Assembly: GCA_028456385.1 (NCBI GenBank)
Contig: JALNQF010000478.1
Coordinates: forward strand, 1 to 27,535
Origin: Ophiosphaerella korrae
Lineage: Eukaryota; Ascomycota; Dothideomycetes; Pleosporales; Phaeosphaeriaceae
Reading direction: 5' to 3'
Length of the DNA stretch: 27,535 nt
Under the pieces are notes generated by a model. It worked only from the letters and a program-made list of their open reading frames with translations. It was not told the origin of the DNA and ran no database searches. Each line of letters begins with the position of its first letter. Within the stretch, counting starts at the first letter, position 1. The position numbers and the translations under genes are program-made. Positions 10,638 through 22,043 of the stretch are shown here, piece after piece.

Positions 10638-10683
10638 CTATTATAGATAAGTATAGATGCGCAAGTAAGTATTATTAACCTAT
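10638..10683 (-). other. 46-nt intron of the antisense gene, element 1
   Basis: Minus-strand ATAGGT (from GTAGGT) to AATAG. Length is identical to the introns in elements 2 and 3 although the internal sequence differs. Splicing joins GAA-T to GG-AGA, giving E-W-R-A-I-N. Confidence 0.68.
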
Positions 10684-10970
10684 ATTCTATAAGAGATACG
10701 CTAGAAAGATTATAAGACGTACGAGCGTTAGTATAGATATATACCTTATAGGCCTTACTATATTTTAAAGAAATATACTCTAGAGGAGGATTTAAAGATT
10801 TATAACAAGAATAAAAAAATATCGCTATACTACAACGTAGTATATAATTAGCTAACTAAAAGTAATAAAGAGTAGACTTAGTAGGTATAAAGGAAGATAA
10901 AGAACTCTATATTAACGAAGAAACTAGATTAATAACTTTAACTCTAGAATAGGTAAACTAGAACCTATCT

Positions 10971-10984
10971 AGAAGAGGAGATAG
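10971..10984 (+). promoter_or_regulatory. Polypurine tract of element 1
   Basis: AGAAGAGGAGATAG directly before the 3' LTR start TGTTACAGG; the expected primer position for plus-strand DNA synthesis. Confidence 0.82.
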
Positions 10985-11442
10985 TGTTACAGGTGTAATA
11001 GAAGAAACTAAGATAGAACTAATTAATCTTAACTTAGGTGCTAACAAAGTATAAGACAAGTAAGGTAATAACTTTAATTAGAAGACTATATATAATTAGG
11101 ATACGTAGTAGTAATCTATAGTTATGTACAAATAGATTAGTAGTAATTTATAATAACGCACAAATAGATTAAAGTAATCTATAGTTACGTGTAAATAGAT
11201 TAGTAGTAATCTATAATATAGTATAAACAGATTACTACAAGTATATAGTTAACTAGATACGCATTATTAGGATAGTATTAGTAATTTAATCCTTTAACTA
11301 GGGAATACTAATACAAGATAGTTACAAAATATCTTCTATTATTTATAGTTATTATAGATTACTATATAAGCCTTTACTATTAACTCTTAATCTACTAACA
11401 CTTTAAGGCTACTAGGAAGTTAACTCTAGAGAGTCCTTTACA
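10985..11442 (+). repeat. 3' LTR of element 1 (458 bp)
   Basis: TGTTACAGGTGTAATAG to CCTTTACA, same length as the 5' LTR. Nearly all differences between them are transitions; this copy looks somewhat more A+T-rich. The 32-bp repeat array is at 11107-11233. Confidence 0.95.
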
Positions 11443-11447
11443 ATATT
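11443..11447. repeat. Target site duplication of element 1 (right)
   Basis: ATATT, matching 4384-4388. Element 2 RT sequence resumes right after it. Confidence 0.94.
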
Positions 11448-14400
11448 ATATTCTAAATACTATTTTCTATTTATTACTTTTCCTAATTTAAATCTAGTAG
11501 TATACGTTTTAGATATCTAGTTTTATAAAGATCTTTACTTTCTATAGTCTATCTTATATTTTATCTATTTATAGTAAGGAGTATTAGTTTTTATTTATAA
11601 TTGCGTTAGTTTTTCTAAAATCTACGTAAGGTTTTTTATTACTTATCCTCTTCTTATCTATAAATATAAGTCTATATACTACTAAGGATTTAGATTCTTG
11701 TATCTATCCTTTTCTTATTATGTTTTTAATAAATACTTGTTTAATCTTAGATTCTTTTTCTATTTTTCTATAAACTAGGCTCTATCTTACGTTTTTATCT
11801 TTTTCTAGGTCTATCGCTAAATCCTATAGTTAATATTCTAGAAGATAGTCTTTAGGTTCTATAAGCTATTTTTCCTATTTCTTATATTCTTTAAGGAATT
11901 CTCCTTTATAGGTACTTATATTAGCCTTTAATATATCTATCTTATAGTAGTTAATTTTTCCTATTCTTTAATTAATATATAGGTTAGTTATCTATAACTA
12001 TAGTATTTCTAATATTATATCTTGTTTATTATTAATTGTTGTTATATCTATAATTATATTTTTTATTGTTATTCCTTCTAGTTCTAGTATAGAGAGAACT
12101 ATTTTAAACCTAATAGGTTCTTAGAATAATTTTCCTTTAATTATACTTAGTTATTAAAGGTATTTCTTTATTATATAACGTATTCTTTATATTTCTATAA
12201 ACTTTTTAGATATAAAGTTCTTTATAGCTCTACTATTAATTATTAATTATACTACTTTTCTTTAGTATATACCTATTTTTATAATATATAGGCCTCTTAT
12301 ACTTTCTAGCTATTCTTGTTTAGGCTCTTTTATAAATTATCTATCTTTCTAGGGCTATAAGCTTACTTTAAGTTTATATTCTTTATATTTTAGATATTTA
12401 TTATACGTACATTTATACTATAGTTCTCCTTAGACGTATTTCTTAGATAACTTTAGTCTAGGTCTTACTACTACGTAACCTTCTTCTAGTATTATCTCTT
12501 ATCCTTAGATATCTTCTACTAGAATTACTCTTAAGTAGTTATAGCCTCTTTTTCTTATAAGCTATATACTATTATTTACTTTAGAGTTCCTATATATAAT
12601 ACAATTCTTATCTAGGTATAATATCTATAATACTTTAAAATATACTAGATATTTTAGGTCTGTTATTTTGTTATCTCCTACCTTGTATTTGTTTTTTCTA
12701 GGTATTTCTATTATTAGAATATAGTATACTACTAGTACTCTTAGTATATAGGCTTTATTAATCTATTATATTTTTCTTATAAAGAATTACTATTCTCTTT
12801 ATATAGGTATTCTTCTTACTATAACTATATATTATTTTATCTATTCTTAAAATAGTATAAACTTTATTTCTTTAAGATTATATTCTTTCTAGTCTTTATA
12901 CGCTTCTTCTATACTTATAACTAGTAAGTATTTCTAAATAAACTTCTATTATTTGTTTTATTCTTCTATATCTATAGTTTATAGCTATTATAGCTATATA
13001 TTATTAGCTAGGCGTATTCTATACCTTTTATACTAACTTGTTTCTTACTTTCTTATAGTCTTTTAGGGGAAGCTATAGTAGTCTCTTTATCCTATACTAG
13101 TTCTTTAGCCTAGATTAATAGAATCTAGGGTCTTTCCCTTTCTAAATCTTCTATTAGTAGGTTTATTATATATACTATTTCTTCTAGCTATACTTTTATT
13201 TTTTTTTCTTTTATTACTACTACTCTATACTTCTATAAGAACTATCCTACTCTCTCTTTACTAGAAAGATATATATAGTAGTTATCTTTATAATAAAAAG
13301 ACTAGTAGAGTATTACTTATTATAATTCTATACTCTCTACTACTTTCTCCTAAGGTTTAGCCTATACTTTTAGTGCTTCTTTCTTGTTCTTAGTTATTTT
13401 TAACTAGGTTTCTTTATCTTTCTTTAGGTCCTTACTTCTATAGTCTTTTACAAAGTATCCTAGTTTCTTATATTTATAGTATACTATATCTTTCTTTTGT
13501 TTTAAATAGTAGTTCTTTACATAGTAGCCTAGTTTACTATAGTTAAAGTATATAAAGTTTTTATTTTTCTTTTTCTTTTTAGCTTTATTAGCGTTAAAGA
13601 CTATAAGGTCTCTCTTATTATAGTTCTAAGTGTAGCCTCTATACTTATTCTTTTTCTATTCTTAAAGATTATTGTTAATCTAAATTACCTATTACTTTAG
13701 AGCTTCTAGTATTTGTAGTTTTTCTATATAAATTATTTTATATTAGATTTTTAAGTTTAGTCCTTATTTAAATTATAATATTAAGGCTAACTTATTCTAT
13801 TCTATATTTTGTAATAGTTATTTAAACTATAATATATATTCTAGAATACTTTTATTTTGTGTAAGCTTTTCTAGCTTTTCTTTTACTTATTAAGTTATAT
13901 CTATATCCCTAAAGGCTACTCTTATTTGTCTAATAAAGTATTTATAACTTCTAAAAATAGCTCTAGTTTTATCTTTCTATATTATTAGAGTATATATTAT
14001 ATAGTCTATCTAGTAAGGTTTAAACTATTTTATTATATCTTCTTTAAGGTATATTCTAATATATATTACTTTCTTTTCTTTTGTATTAAAGTGTAGTACT
14101 TATATATCTATTTAAAGTTATACTAATACTATAAAGGGTCTTAGTTTCTCCTTTATTCTATTAAATTTTTTAAAAACAGGTATCTTAAGTAGTTTCTTTG
14201 TTGCACTTATTTCTAGTCTTTAAGTAATTAGTTCTATCTAGTTCTATCCTTTAATAATAGCTTTAATTTATACTTTATTCTACTTTATATAGTTTTATAG
14301 TTCCTTATTCTACGTTTCTAAAGCGTCGATTACTATTTTTATATCTTTTTTCTTAGAGATTAAGTTATTTATATAGTTTTTAATTATTTCCTATACTATA

Positions 14401-14462
14401 CTTTCTAATTTGTAACTACTTATAGGTGCCTTAGCTACTTATTTAGTTAAACTTTCTACTAT
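11448..14462 (-). pseudogene. Gag, protease and RT N-terminal half of element 2
   Basis: Minus strand. Likely start codon (now ATA) at 14462-14460. Knuckle 1 is at 13550-13509 and knuckle 2 at 13481-13440, with Cys and His changed to Tyr as in element 1. Start to knuckle 1 is 912 nt, as in element 1. The protease motif at 12237-12226 reads N-S-R-A. RT then runs to the insertion point. Between knuckle 1 and protease the distance is 1310 nt, so a frameshift lies in the spacer; a 6-nt insertion near 13405-13420 is also visible against the other copies. From protease to Y-L-D-N across element 1 is 909 nt, identical to element 1. Confidence 0.88.
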
Positions 14463-14523
14463 CGTATTAGCTAGACTATACGCTACTTACGCTTCGCTTC
14501 TCTTAATAACTAAATTAGTAAGG

Positions 14524-14968
14524 TATAATAGGCCTCCTATTGTTAACTATAGGTACCTATCTTGTAAGAGTTAGTAAATTAGGAGGTAATAGTAAAAGGC
14601 TTGTGTAGTAATCTACAATAACTAAATAATAATAGAAGATATTCTATAACTATCTTGTATTAGCGTTCTATAGTTAAAGGATTAAATTACTAATACTATC
14701 CTAATAATACGTATTACTACTAACTATATACCTATATTTCTTAGCTAGCTTTATACTTTGTATTTACTAAAATTGCGAATTATAAATCTATTACGTACTT
14801 AGCTTTATACTTTATATTTACTAAGATTGTAAATTGCAAATCTATTACGTATCTTTATTGTAGTTAGCTTCCTAATTAAGTTCGTTGCCTTATAGATTAT
14901 ATGTGCTGTTGTTATCTAGGGTAGAGCTAATTAGCTTAAGTTAGCTTTCTCTTGTTATAACTATAATA
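14524..14968 (-). repeat. 5' LTR of element 2 (445 bp)
   Basis: Plus-strand TATAATAGG (TG mutated to TA) to ACTATAATA (ACA mutated to ATA). Has two copies of the 54-bp unit (14741-14794, 14795-14848), one more than the partner LTR at 970-1360, which accounts for the whole 54-bp size difference. Confidence 0.93.
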
Positions 14969-14973
14969 TATAG
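14969..14973. repeat. Target site duplication of element 2 (right)
   Basis: TATAG, exact match to 965-969. Confidence 0.93.
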
Positions 14974-15405
14974 TAAATACTATACTTATTATAAGTATTA
15001 AATTCCTTTATATTTAAAAGATCTATCTTAGCTATACTAAAACACGTTAGTAATATATTCTAAAGTTATTTCCTAATAGACTTTACTTTTATATTACTAT
15101 TAGAAATTAGGTATAAGTTATTAGACTCTAGGTATATATTACTTATAAGAGTTAAGGTTATAATCTTATAGATATAATAGAGTAAAAGCTTAGTAATTAT
15201 CGCGCTAATATACTAAGCTAATTAGAGTACTACGCTAGCTTAAGCAAGCTAATTAATAGATTCTAGGTATACCTAAAATCTATAGCTTACTTACTTACGT
15301 ACGTTTTACGTATCTAATAAGATAATATTAGAATAATTTAGAAAGTTATACGTATATATCTATAATATAATTCTAATAATAGTTTAGTTATTATATAGTA
15401 GAGTT
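14974..15405. other. AT-rich gap between elements 2 and 3, no gene seen
   Basis: 432 bp outside both retrotransposons. No open frame and no element domain. It has several short CpG-bearing patches (for example ATCGCGCTAA near 15200, TTACGTACG near 15295). It probably represents the older pre-insertion locus. Confidence 0.6.
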
Positions 15406-15410
15406 TAGAG
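15406..15410. repeat. Target site duplication of element 3 (left)
   Basis: TAGAG just before the LTR at 15411, repeated at 24824-24828 after the far LTR. It proves that 15411-15904 and 24330-24823 are the two ends of one insertion. Confidence 0.93.
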
Positions 15411-15904
15411 TATAATAGGTGTACTAGGGTTAACTTCTTAATATCTAAAGAGTATTAGTAGATTAGGAGATAATAACAAAAGCTTGTGTTAGGATCTATA
15501 ATAACTATAAACAATAGAAGATGTTTTATAACTATCTTGTATTAGCGTTCTATAATTAAAGGATTAAATTACTAATACTATCCTAATAATACGTATTACT
15601 ACTAACTATATACCTAGGCTTCTTAGCTAACTTTGTACTTCGTGTTTACTAAGATTGCAAATTGTAAATTTATTACGTACTTAACCTTATACTTTATATT
15701 TACTAAGATTATAAATTATAAATTTATTACGTACTTAACTTTGTACTTCGTGTTTACTAAGATCGCGAATTACAAATCTATTACGTATCCCTATTGTAGT
15801 TAGTCTCTTAGCTTAGTTTATTTTCTTATAGGTTATATGTGTTGTTATTATCTATTGTAGGGCTAATTAGTTTAAATTAGTTTTCTCTTGTTATAGCTAT
15901 AACA
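15411..15904 (-). repeat. 3' LTR of element 3 (494 bp)
   Basis: Plus-strand TATAATAGG (from TGTAATAGG) to GCTATAACA. Type 2 LTR with three copies of the 54-bp unit at 15623-15676, 15677-15730 and 15731-15784. Same length and repeat number as 24330-24823, its partner by target duplication. Confidence 0.93.
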
Positions 15905-15918
15905 CTATTCTCCTCTTT
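15905..15918 (-). promoter_or_regulatory. Polypurine tract of element 3
   Basis: Element-sense AAAGAGGAGAATAG next to the 3' LTR, matching the tracts of elements 1 and 2. Confidence 0.8.
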
Positions 15919-16202
15919 AGATAGGTTCTTATTTCTCTATCCTAGGCCTAAGGTTATTAGTCTAGTTTATTTATTTATTTCTAACTCTTTATTATTCTCT
16001 ATATCTTTACGTTCTAATTACAATAAACTTCTTCTTATTACTTGCGTTACTTATAATAGGGTTAAAATATTTCTCTACGCCTATTATACTTAATTAAAGC
16101 TTACTTATCTTATATCTTTAAAAGATAGTAAGTACTATAATAAGTATATCTTAGCTAATATTTAATATAAGTATATACTATCTAGTATCTCTCTTGTAGA
16201 GT

Positions 16203-16248
16203 GTAAGTGTTTAATTTCTATATAGTCTCTTTTTACTAAGTTATATAG
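16203..16248 (+). other. Intact-looking fungal intron in the antisense gene
   Basis: 46 nt, GTAAGTG donor, TACTAAG branch-like site at 16234-16240 and TATAG acceptor. Length modulo three is 1, exactly the shift needed to join the Cys-rich frame to the helical frame. All three elements have a 46-nt interval here. Confidence 0.75.
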
Positions 16249-16560
16249 GGCGAGCTATTAACTAAGCTTAAGAGATACTATTATTATAGCTTATAGAGGC
16301 TAAGGCTAAGTATAAGCTAACTCTTTATAAGCTAGTAGATCTTTATTCTTATATTAAGCGTCTTTATAAGATAAAGGCTTATAATAACGCTAAATTATCT
16401 AAATAGTCTTATACCTTAGAGGCTAAGATAGACCTTAAAGATATAGTTTAGGCTATTCTAGCTCTTGTTATATTAGACGTTCTTAACGCCTTTCTATTTA
16501 GCGCTAGTAATGCTAATTTTCTTAGTTTACTATAAGGCAGTCTAGAGGGTTTTAACTTTA

Positions 16561-19500
16561 GTAGTCCTCTAGTTTCTTAGGGTAATTAAGATTATCCTCT
16601 AGTTCCTATGTTTTTTCCTATAGTTATCCTTTTTTGTCTATTCCTATCTATTCTACTAAATAGTAGTTTCTACTATTATAGAACTAATACTATAGAATTT
16701 CCTTAACTTCCTATTTTTTTTATTCTTTATATATATCTACTTTATATACTAGTAGTTCTACTTCTTATAGTACTTGCTCTAGTAGAGCTACGTAGAACGT
16801 TAAGTATATCCTTATCTTGTTTAGTAGCTTTAATTTAAATATAACTAGTATAACTTCTTTCTTAATTTTGTATAGTCTTATCTTAACGTAGTCTAGTTTT
16901 AAACTTAGTTGTTTACTCTTAATATTTTTTTATACTAACTATACTTTTTCTCTCTCTCTAAATTAAGGTCTCTCTTTATATTTCTTATTATAGTATTTTA
17001 CTATTTAATTATATAGGAATTCTATATCTTATCTTAGTTAATTATATATATCTTTAAGTCTATTAGCAAAGTTTTCTCCTCTTAAAGACTAAGATATCTA
17101 ATTTCTTAGTGTCTAGTATATATTAGGTTTAAATCTATAGTTTGTAAAGAAGAGTAATACTCTTATTACTATATTCTTTACGCTGTTGTATACTAACTAT
17201 ACTATAGGTAGTAGTTATACCTAGTTATTCTAGTTGTAGTTAAGGTAGTATCTTAAGTACTATTCTACTATCTAATTTATTTGTTCTAACTATCTATCTA
17301 TTTGTAAGTAATATACTATAGATATTACGTACTATACTCCTAATTACGCTATTATTGTTCTCTATAGTTTTAAAGTAAATCTTATATTCTTATTTATAAT
17401 AATTTTGTCTAGTAGTCTATATTAACTAATTATAGTTCCTAGAACTTAGTATATAGTAACCTCTATCTTACTTTTCTCTTTATATAGTTAGAAGTACAAG
17501 TACTTTATAAGTTTATCTACTATTATTAAGATTCTATTATATTTAACTCTTAATATTAAGTCTTTAGACTTAGGTAACTTTGTAATAAAGTCTATTGTAA
17601 TAACTTCTTATAGTTATTCTAGGACTTCTACTAGTTGTAGTATTCTATATAGTACGTATCTATTGTATTTATTTCTCTAATATTCTATATAGTCTTGTAG
17701 TACCTCTATTACTAATTATCTTACTCTTAGAATATAATAGTCTTATAGTAGCCTATCTAATATTTTTTTAATACTTTAGTAACTATATACTAGTAATTTA
17801 TAGAATTATTATATAAATTCTCTCTATATTTTCTTTAGGATGTAAACTCTTCTATATGCGTATATAAGTTTTTCTTAAATTTTTAATTTTTCTATTTCTT
17901 TAGATACTTCTCTTGTTACTTTCTAAATCTATTTATCTAGCTCGCTACTTATTCTTTTAAGTGTTGTAGCTATTTTAAGTATATTTAGGACTAAATATCT
18001 TTCTTTATTCTTAACTAAAACTATACTAGTAGCGCTTACTTCTTCTTATAAGTCTAGTCTTCTACTAAAGGCGTTTATAAATTAGTTATCTTTCTCTTTT
18101 GTATATATAATTTCTATATTAAATATTAATAGGAATTCCTACTATCTTATATATTATTATAATAATTCCTTATTTATTATAAATCTTATAAGATTCTTAT
18201 AGTCTATATAGACTTTTATCTAATACTTTACTCCTTATAGGTATACTCTCTATTATTTAAATACTTTATAGATTGCTAGTACTTCTTTATTATAAATTAG
18301 ATAATTAAGTTCTACTATTTTTATCTTTATAGAGAAGTATTTAACTAAATATTTTTTTTTAGTCTATAAGTCTTCTTGTATTAGTGCTATTCTATAGACT
18401 AAATTAGATACATCTATTTTTACTATTACTAGTAGGTCTAGGTTATATATTCTAATAACTAGGTTTTCTATAAACTTTTTCTTAATCTTATTAAATACTT
18501 TATTGTATTCTTTTATCTATTTAAATAGTATATCTTTCTTTATAAGTTTTATTATTAGTTCTATATCTTTAGACTATCTTATTATTAACTTTCTACAAAA
18601 GTTAGCTAACTTATAAAATTATTATACGTCTTTTAGGTTTTTTAGTGTTAGCTATTTATTAATTAATCTAATCTTTTCTAGGTTAATCTTGATTTTTCTT
18701 AGTTTAATAATAAATCTAAGGAAATCTTTTTTTTTATGTAGAACTCGCATTTTCTTATTTTAAGAAATAGTTTACCTTCTACTAGTTTTTTTAGTACTTT
18801 GTATATATATTATATGTGTTCTTCTTCTATTTCTAAGAATATAAAGATATTATCTAGGTATATAAATATAAATACGTCTAAGTATTCTCTTAGTACTATA
18901 TTAATTCTCTCTTAGAATACTACTAGTACGTTTATTAAGCTAAATAGTATAACTAAGTATTTATATAGTCTATACTATATTCTAAACGCTATTTTCTATT
19001 TATCTCTTTTTTTAATTCTAATCTAGTAGTACGCGTTCTAGATATCTAATTTTATAAAGATTCTTACTCTTTATAGTTTATCTTGTATTCTATCTATATA
19101 TAGTAATAGGTATTAGTTCTTATTTATAATTACGTTAGTTTTCTTAAAATCTACGTAGGATCTTTTATTACTTATTCTCTTCTTATCTATAAATATAAGT
19201 TTATACGCTACTAAAGATTTAGATTCTTTTATCTATCTCTTTTTTATTATACTTTAGATAAATATTTATTTAATTTTAGATTCTTCTTCTATTTTTTAGT
19301 AGACTAGGCTTTATCTTACGTCTTTACCTTTTTCTAGTTCTATCGCTAAGTCCTATAGTTAATATTCTAGAAGGTAATCTTCTAGCTCTATAAGCTATTT
19401 TTCTTATTTTTTATATTTTTTATAGAATTCTCCTTTATAAGTACTTATATTAGCTTTTAATATATCTATTCTATAGTAATTAATTTTTCTTATTCTCTAA

Positions 19501-21982
19501 TTAATATGTAAGTTAGTTATCTATAACTATAGTATACCTAATATTATATCTTATTTATTATTAATTATTATTATATCTATAACTAATTCTTAATTATTAT
19601 CCCTTCTAGTTTTAATATAGAGAGAACTGTTTTAAACCTAATAGGTTCCTAGAATAGTTTTCTTTTAATTATACTTAGTTATTAAGGGTATTTTTTTATT
19701 ATATACTTTATTCCTTATATTTCTATAAACTTCTTTAATATAAAGTTTCTTGTAGCTCTACTATTAATTATTAATCGTACTTTCTTTCTTTAGTATATAC
19801 TTGTTTTTGTAATATGTAGGCCTCTTATACCTTCTAGTTTTTCTTGCTTAGGCAACTTTGTAAATTGTCTGTCTTTCTAGGGCTATAGGCTTACTTTAAG
19901 TTTATATTCTTTATATTTTAGACACTTATTATACATACATTTATACTATAGTCCTCCTTAGACGTATTTCTTAGATAATTTTAGGCTAGGTCTTACTACT
20001 ACATATCTGTCTTCTAGGATTATTTCCTATCCTTAGATGTCTTCTACTATAATTACTCTTATATAGTTATAGCCTCTTCTCTTTATAGGCTATATATTAT
20101 TGTTTACTTTAGGGTTTCCGTGTATAATATAATTCTTATCTAGGTATAATATCTATAATACTTTAAAGTGTACTAGATATTTTAGGTCTATTATTTTGTT
20201 ATCTCCTTCTTAGTATTTGCTTCTACTAGGTGTATCTATTATTAGGATATAGTATACTACTAGTACTCTTAGTATATAGGCTTTATTAATCTATTACGTC
20301 TTTCTTATAAAGTATTACTATTCTTTTTATATAGGTATTCTTCTTACTATAACTATATATTACTTTATCTATTCTTAAAATAGTATAAACTTTATTTCTT
20401 TAGGATTGCGTTCTTTTTAGTCTTTGTACGCTTCCTCTATACTTATAACTAGTAAGTATTTCTAAACAAACTTCTATTCTTTATCTCGTTCCTCTATATC
20501 TATAGTTATACAGCTATTATAGCTATATATTGTTAGCTAGGTATACTCTATATCTCTTATACTAACTTGTTTCTTACTTCCTTGTAGTCCTTTAGAGGTA
20601 GTCGTAGTAGTCTCTTTATCTAGTGCTAGTCCTTCGGCCTAGATTAATAGTACTAGGGGCTCTTCTCCTTCTAGATCTTCTACTAGTAGGTCTATTACTT
20701 AGGCTATTTCTTCTAGCTAAGCTTTTATTCTTTCTTTTATTATAGCTGCTCTCTATCTCTATTATAGGAAGTATCCTACTCCCTATTTACTAGAAAGATG
20801 TATATAGCAGTCGTCTTTATAACAAAAGGTCTAATAAAGTATTACGTATTGTATTTCTTTACTCCTAGCTACCTTCTCTTAAGGTTTAGCCTATGCTTAT
20901 AGTACTTCTTTCTTCTTTTTAGTCGTCTTTAACTAGGTTTCTTTCTTTAGGTCCTTACTTTTATAGTTTTTTATAAAGTATCCTAGTTTCTTATATTTAT
21001 AATATGCTGTATCCTTTTTCTTTTATAATTAGTAGTCTTTTGCATAGTAGCCTAGTTTACTATAGTTAAAGTACGTAAAGTCTTTATTCTTCTTTTTCTT
21101 TTTATCTTTGTTAGCGTTAAGGATTATAGGGTCTCCCTTATTATAGTTCTAGGTGTAACCTCTATATTTATTCTTCTTCTATTCTTAAAGATTATTGTTA
21201 ATTTATATTACCTATTACTTTAGGGCTTCTAGTATCCTTAGTTTCTCTATGTGTATTATCTCGTATTAGATCTTAGAGTTTAGTCCTTGCTTAAATCGTA
21301 ATATTAAAGCTAACTTATTTTATTCTATATTCTAGGATAGTTATTTAAACTATAATACGTACTTTAGAATACTTTAACTTTGTGTAAGCTTTTCTAGCTG
21401 TTCTTTAGCTTATTAGGTAACGTCTGTATCCTTAAATACTACTCTTATTTGTTTAGTAAAGTATTCGTAACTTCTAAAAATAGCTCTAGTTTTGTCCTTC
21501 TAGGTTATTAGAGAGTGTGTCGTATAGTCTATCTAGTAAGGTTCGTACTATCTTATTGTATCTTCCTCGAGGTACAACCTAATATATATTACCTTTTTCT
21601 CTTCTATGTCGAAGTGTAGTACTTATATATCTATCTAGAGTTATACTAAGGTAATAAAAGGTCTTAGTTTCTCCCTTATTCTATTAAACTTCTTAAAGAC
21701 AGGTATCTTAGGTAGTTTCTTTGTCGCACTTATTACTAGACGTTGTGTAATTAGTTCTATCTAATTCTAACCTTTAATAATAGCTTTAATCTGTACTTTA
21801 TTCTACTTTGCGTAATCTTGTAGTTCCTTGTTCTATATTTCTAAAGTATCGATTACTATTTTTATATCTTCTTTGTCTAAGATTAGATTATTAATTTAGT
21901 CCTTAATTGTTTCTTATACGGTACTATTAAACTTATAACTACTCTTAGGGGCTTTGCTTATTTTAGTTTAACTTTTTACTAT
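16561..21982 (-). pseudogene. Gag-pol of element 3 (RIP-inactivated, two frameshifts)
   Basis: Likely start (now ATA) at 21982-21980, 909 nt before knuckle 1. Knuckle 1 is at 21073-21032 and knuckle 2 at 21004-20963; the Cys are mostly Tyr. The protease reads N-S-R-A-T (19765-19751). RT active site is Y-L-D-N at 18860-18849. Integrase Asp 17592-17590 and Glu 17286-17284 are kept, but the second Asp at 17394-17392 is Asn. Chromodomain at about 16710-16561. Protease to RT is 908 nt and RT to integrase 1268 nt, each one short of element 1: one base is lost near 19580-19590 and one in a T run at 18727-18735. The part from about 19.8 to 22.0 kb looks less RIP-altered than the rest, in line with a mosaic origin. 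Confidence 0.88.
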
Positions 21983-22043
21983 CGTATTAGCTAAACTATA
22001 CGCTACTTACGCTTTGCTTCTCGCAATAACTAAATTAGTAAGG

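Larger units (their letters stand above)
10303..10984 (-). pseudogene. Antisense Cys-rich/helical gene relic, element 1 copy
   Basis: Read on the minus strand from the 3' LTR edge. Exon 1 (10984-10684) includes KVINLVSS, a Cys-bearing part (LRCSIAI, YSCYKSLN) and SLKYSKAYKVY, which aligns with SLKDSKYYNKY in elements 2 and 3, then SSVSLIE. A 46-nt intron (10683-10638) follows. Exon 2 (10637-10303) has RAIN, IAKAKKEYN, LYKTKA and the tail SSPQGALEGFNF. The acceptor TAG is intact, the donor GT is now AT. Stops are only TAG/TAA. This type 1 element is clearly diverged from elements 2 and 3 at DNA level here, yet the same frames, intron and tail persist, which argues for real coding function. No name can be given; overlap with the chromodomain end is tail to tail. 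Confidence 0.74.
4389..11442 (+). mobile_element. Ty3/gypsy chromovirus element 1, complete but RIP-killed
   Basis: 7054 bp with two 458-bp LTRs (4389-4846, 10985-11442), ATATT target duplications and an internal 6138 bp carrying gag-pol on the plus strand and the short antisense gene at its 3' end. It inserted into the RT gene of element 2 in opposite orientation, so it is younger. Its LTRs have equal length and differ almost only by transitions. Landmarks for gag knuckles, protease, RT, integrase and chromodomain all fall in one frame (positions divisible by three), so no net indel shifts it; the damage is point mutation. RT and integrase catalytic acids survive, whereas protease Asp and all knuckle Cys/His are gone. 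Confidence 0.96.
970..14968 (-). mobile_element. Ty3/gypsy chromovirus element 2, interrupted by element 1
   Basis: LTR retrotransposon read on the minus strand: 5' LTR 14968-14524, gag, protease and the start of RT down to 11448, then (after element 1) the rest of RT, RNase H, integrase, chromodomain and a 3' LTR at 1360-970. TATAG flanks it on both sides. Its own length is 6940 bp (LTRs 391 and 445, internal 6104). Gag and pol are riddled with TAG/TAA and ATG codons are lost. The distance from the second gag knuckle region to the protease (1310 nt from knuckle 1) is not a multiple of three, unlike element 1 (1308) and element 3 (1305), so at least one indel also shifts frame there. It is dead by RIP plus insertion and can only have been mobile before both. 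Confidence 0.95.
15905..16589 (+). pseudogene. Antisense Cys-rich/helical gene relic, element 3 copy (best intron)
   Basis: Plus strand, opposite to gag-pol. Exon 1 (15905-16202): RPKVISLV, then ITCVTYNRVKIFLYAYY (TGC at 16043), SLKDSKYYNKY, SSISLVE. The intron 16203-16248 has intact GTAAGT, TACTAAG and TAG. Exon 2 (16249-16589): after splicing the codon is TGG, giving E-W-R-A-I-N, then IEAKAKYKL, YIKRLYKIKA, a 15-codon stretch absent from element 2, and the tail ANFLSLL-x-GSLEGFNF. Interruptions are all TAA/TAG at positions compatible with Gln, several shared with element 2. Exon 2 keeps a single frame to TAA at 16587. Predicted protein is about 210-225 residues. A small zinc-binding protein with a coiled coil is my reading; no family name can be supported from sequence alone. 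Confidence 0.77.

Noticed and set aside
14741..14848. Repeated units considered as a CRISPR-like array
   Set aside because: The 54-bp units are directly adjacent without spacers and lie inside an LTR; fungal genome context excludes CRISPR.
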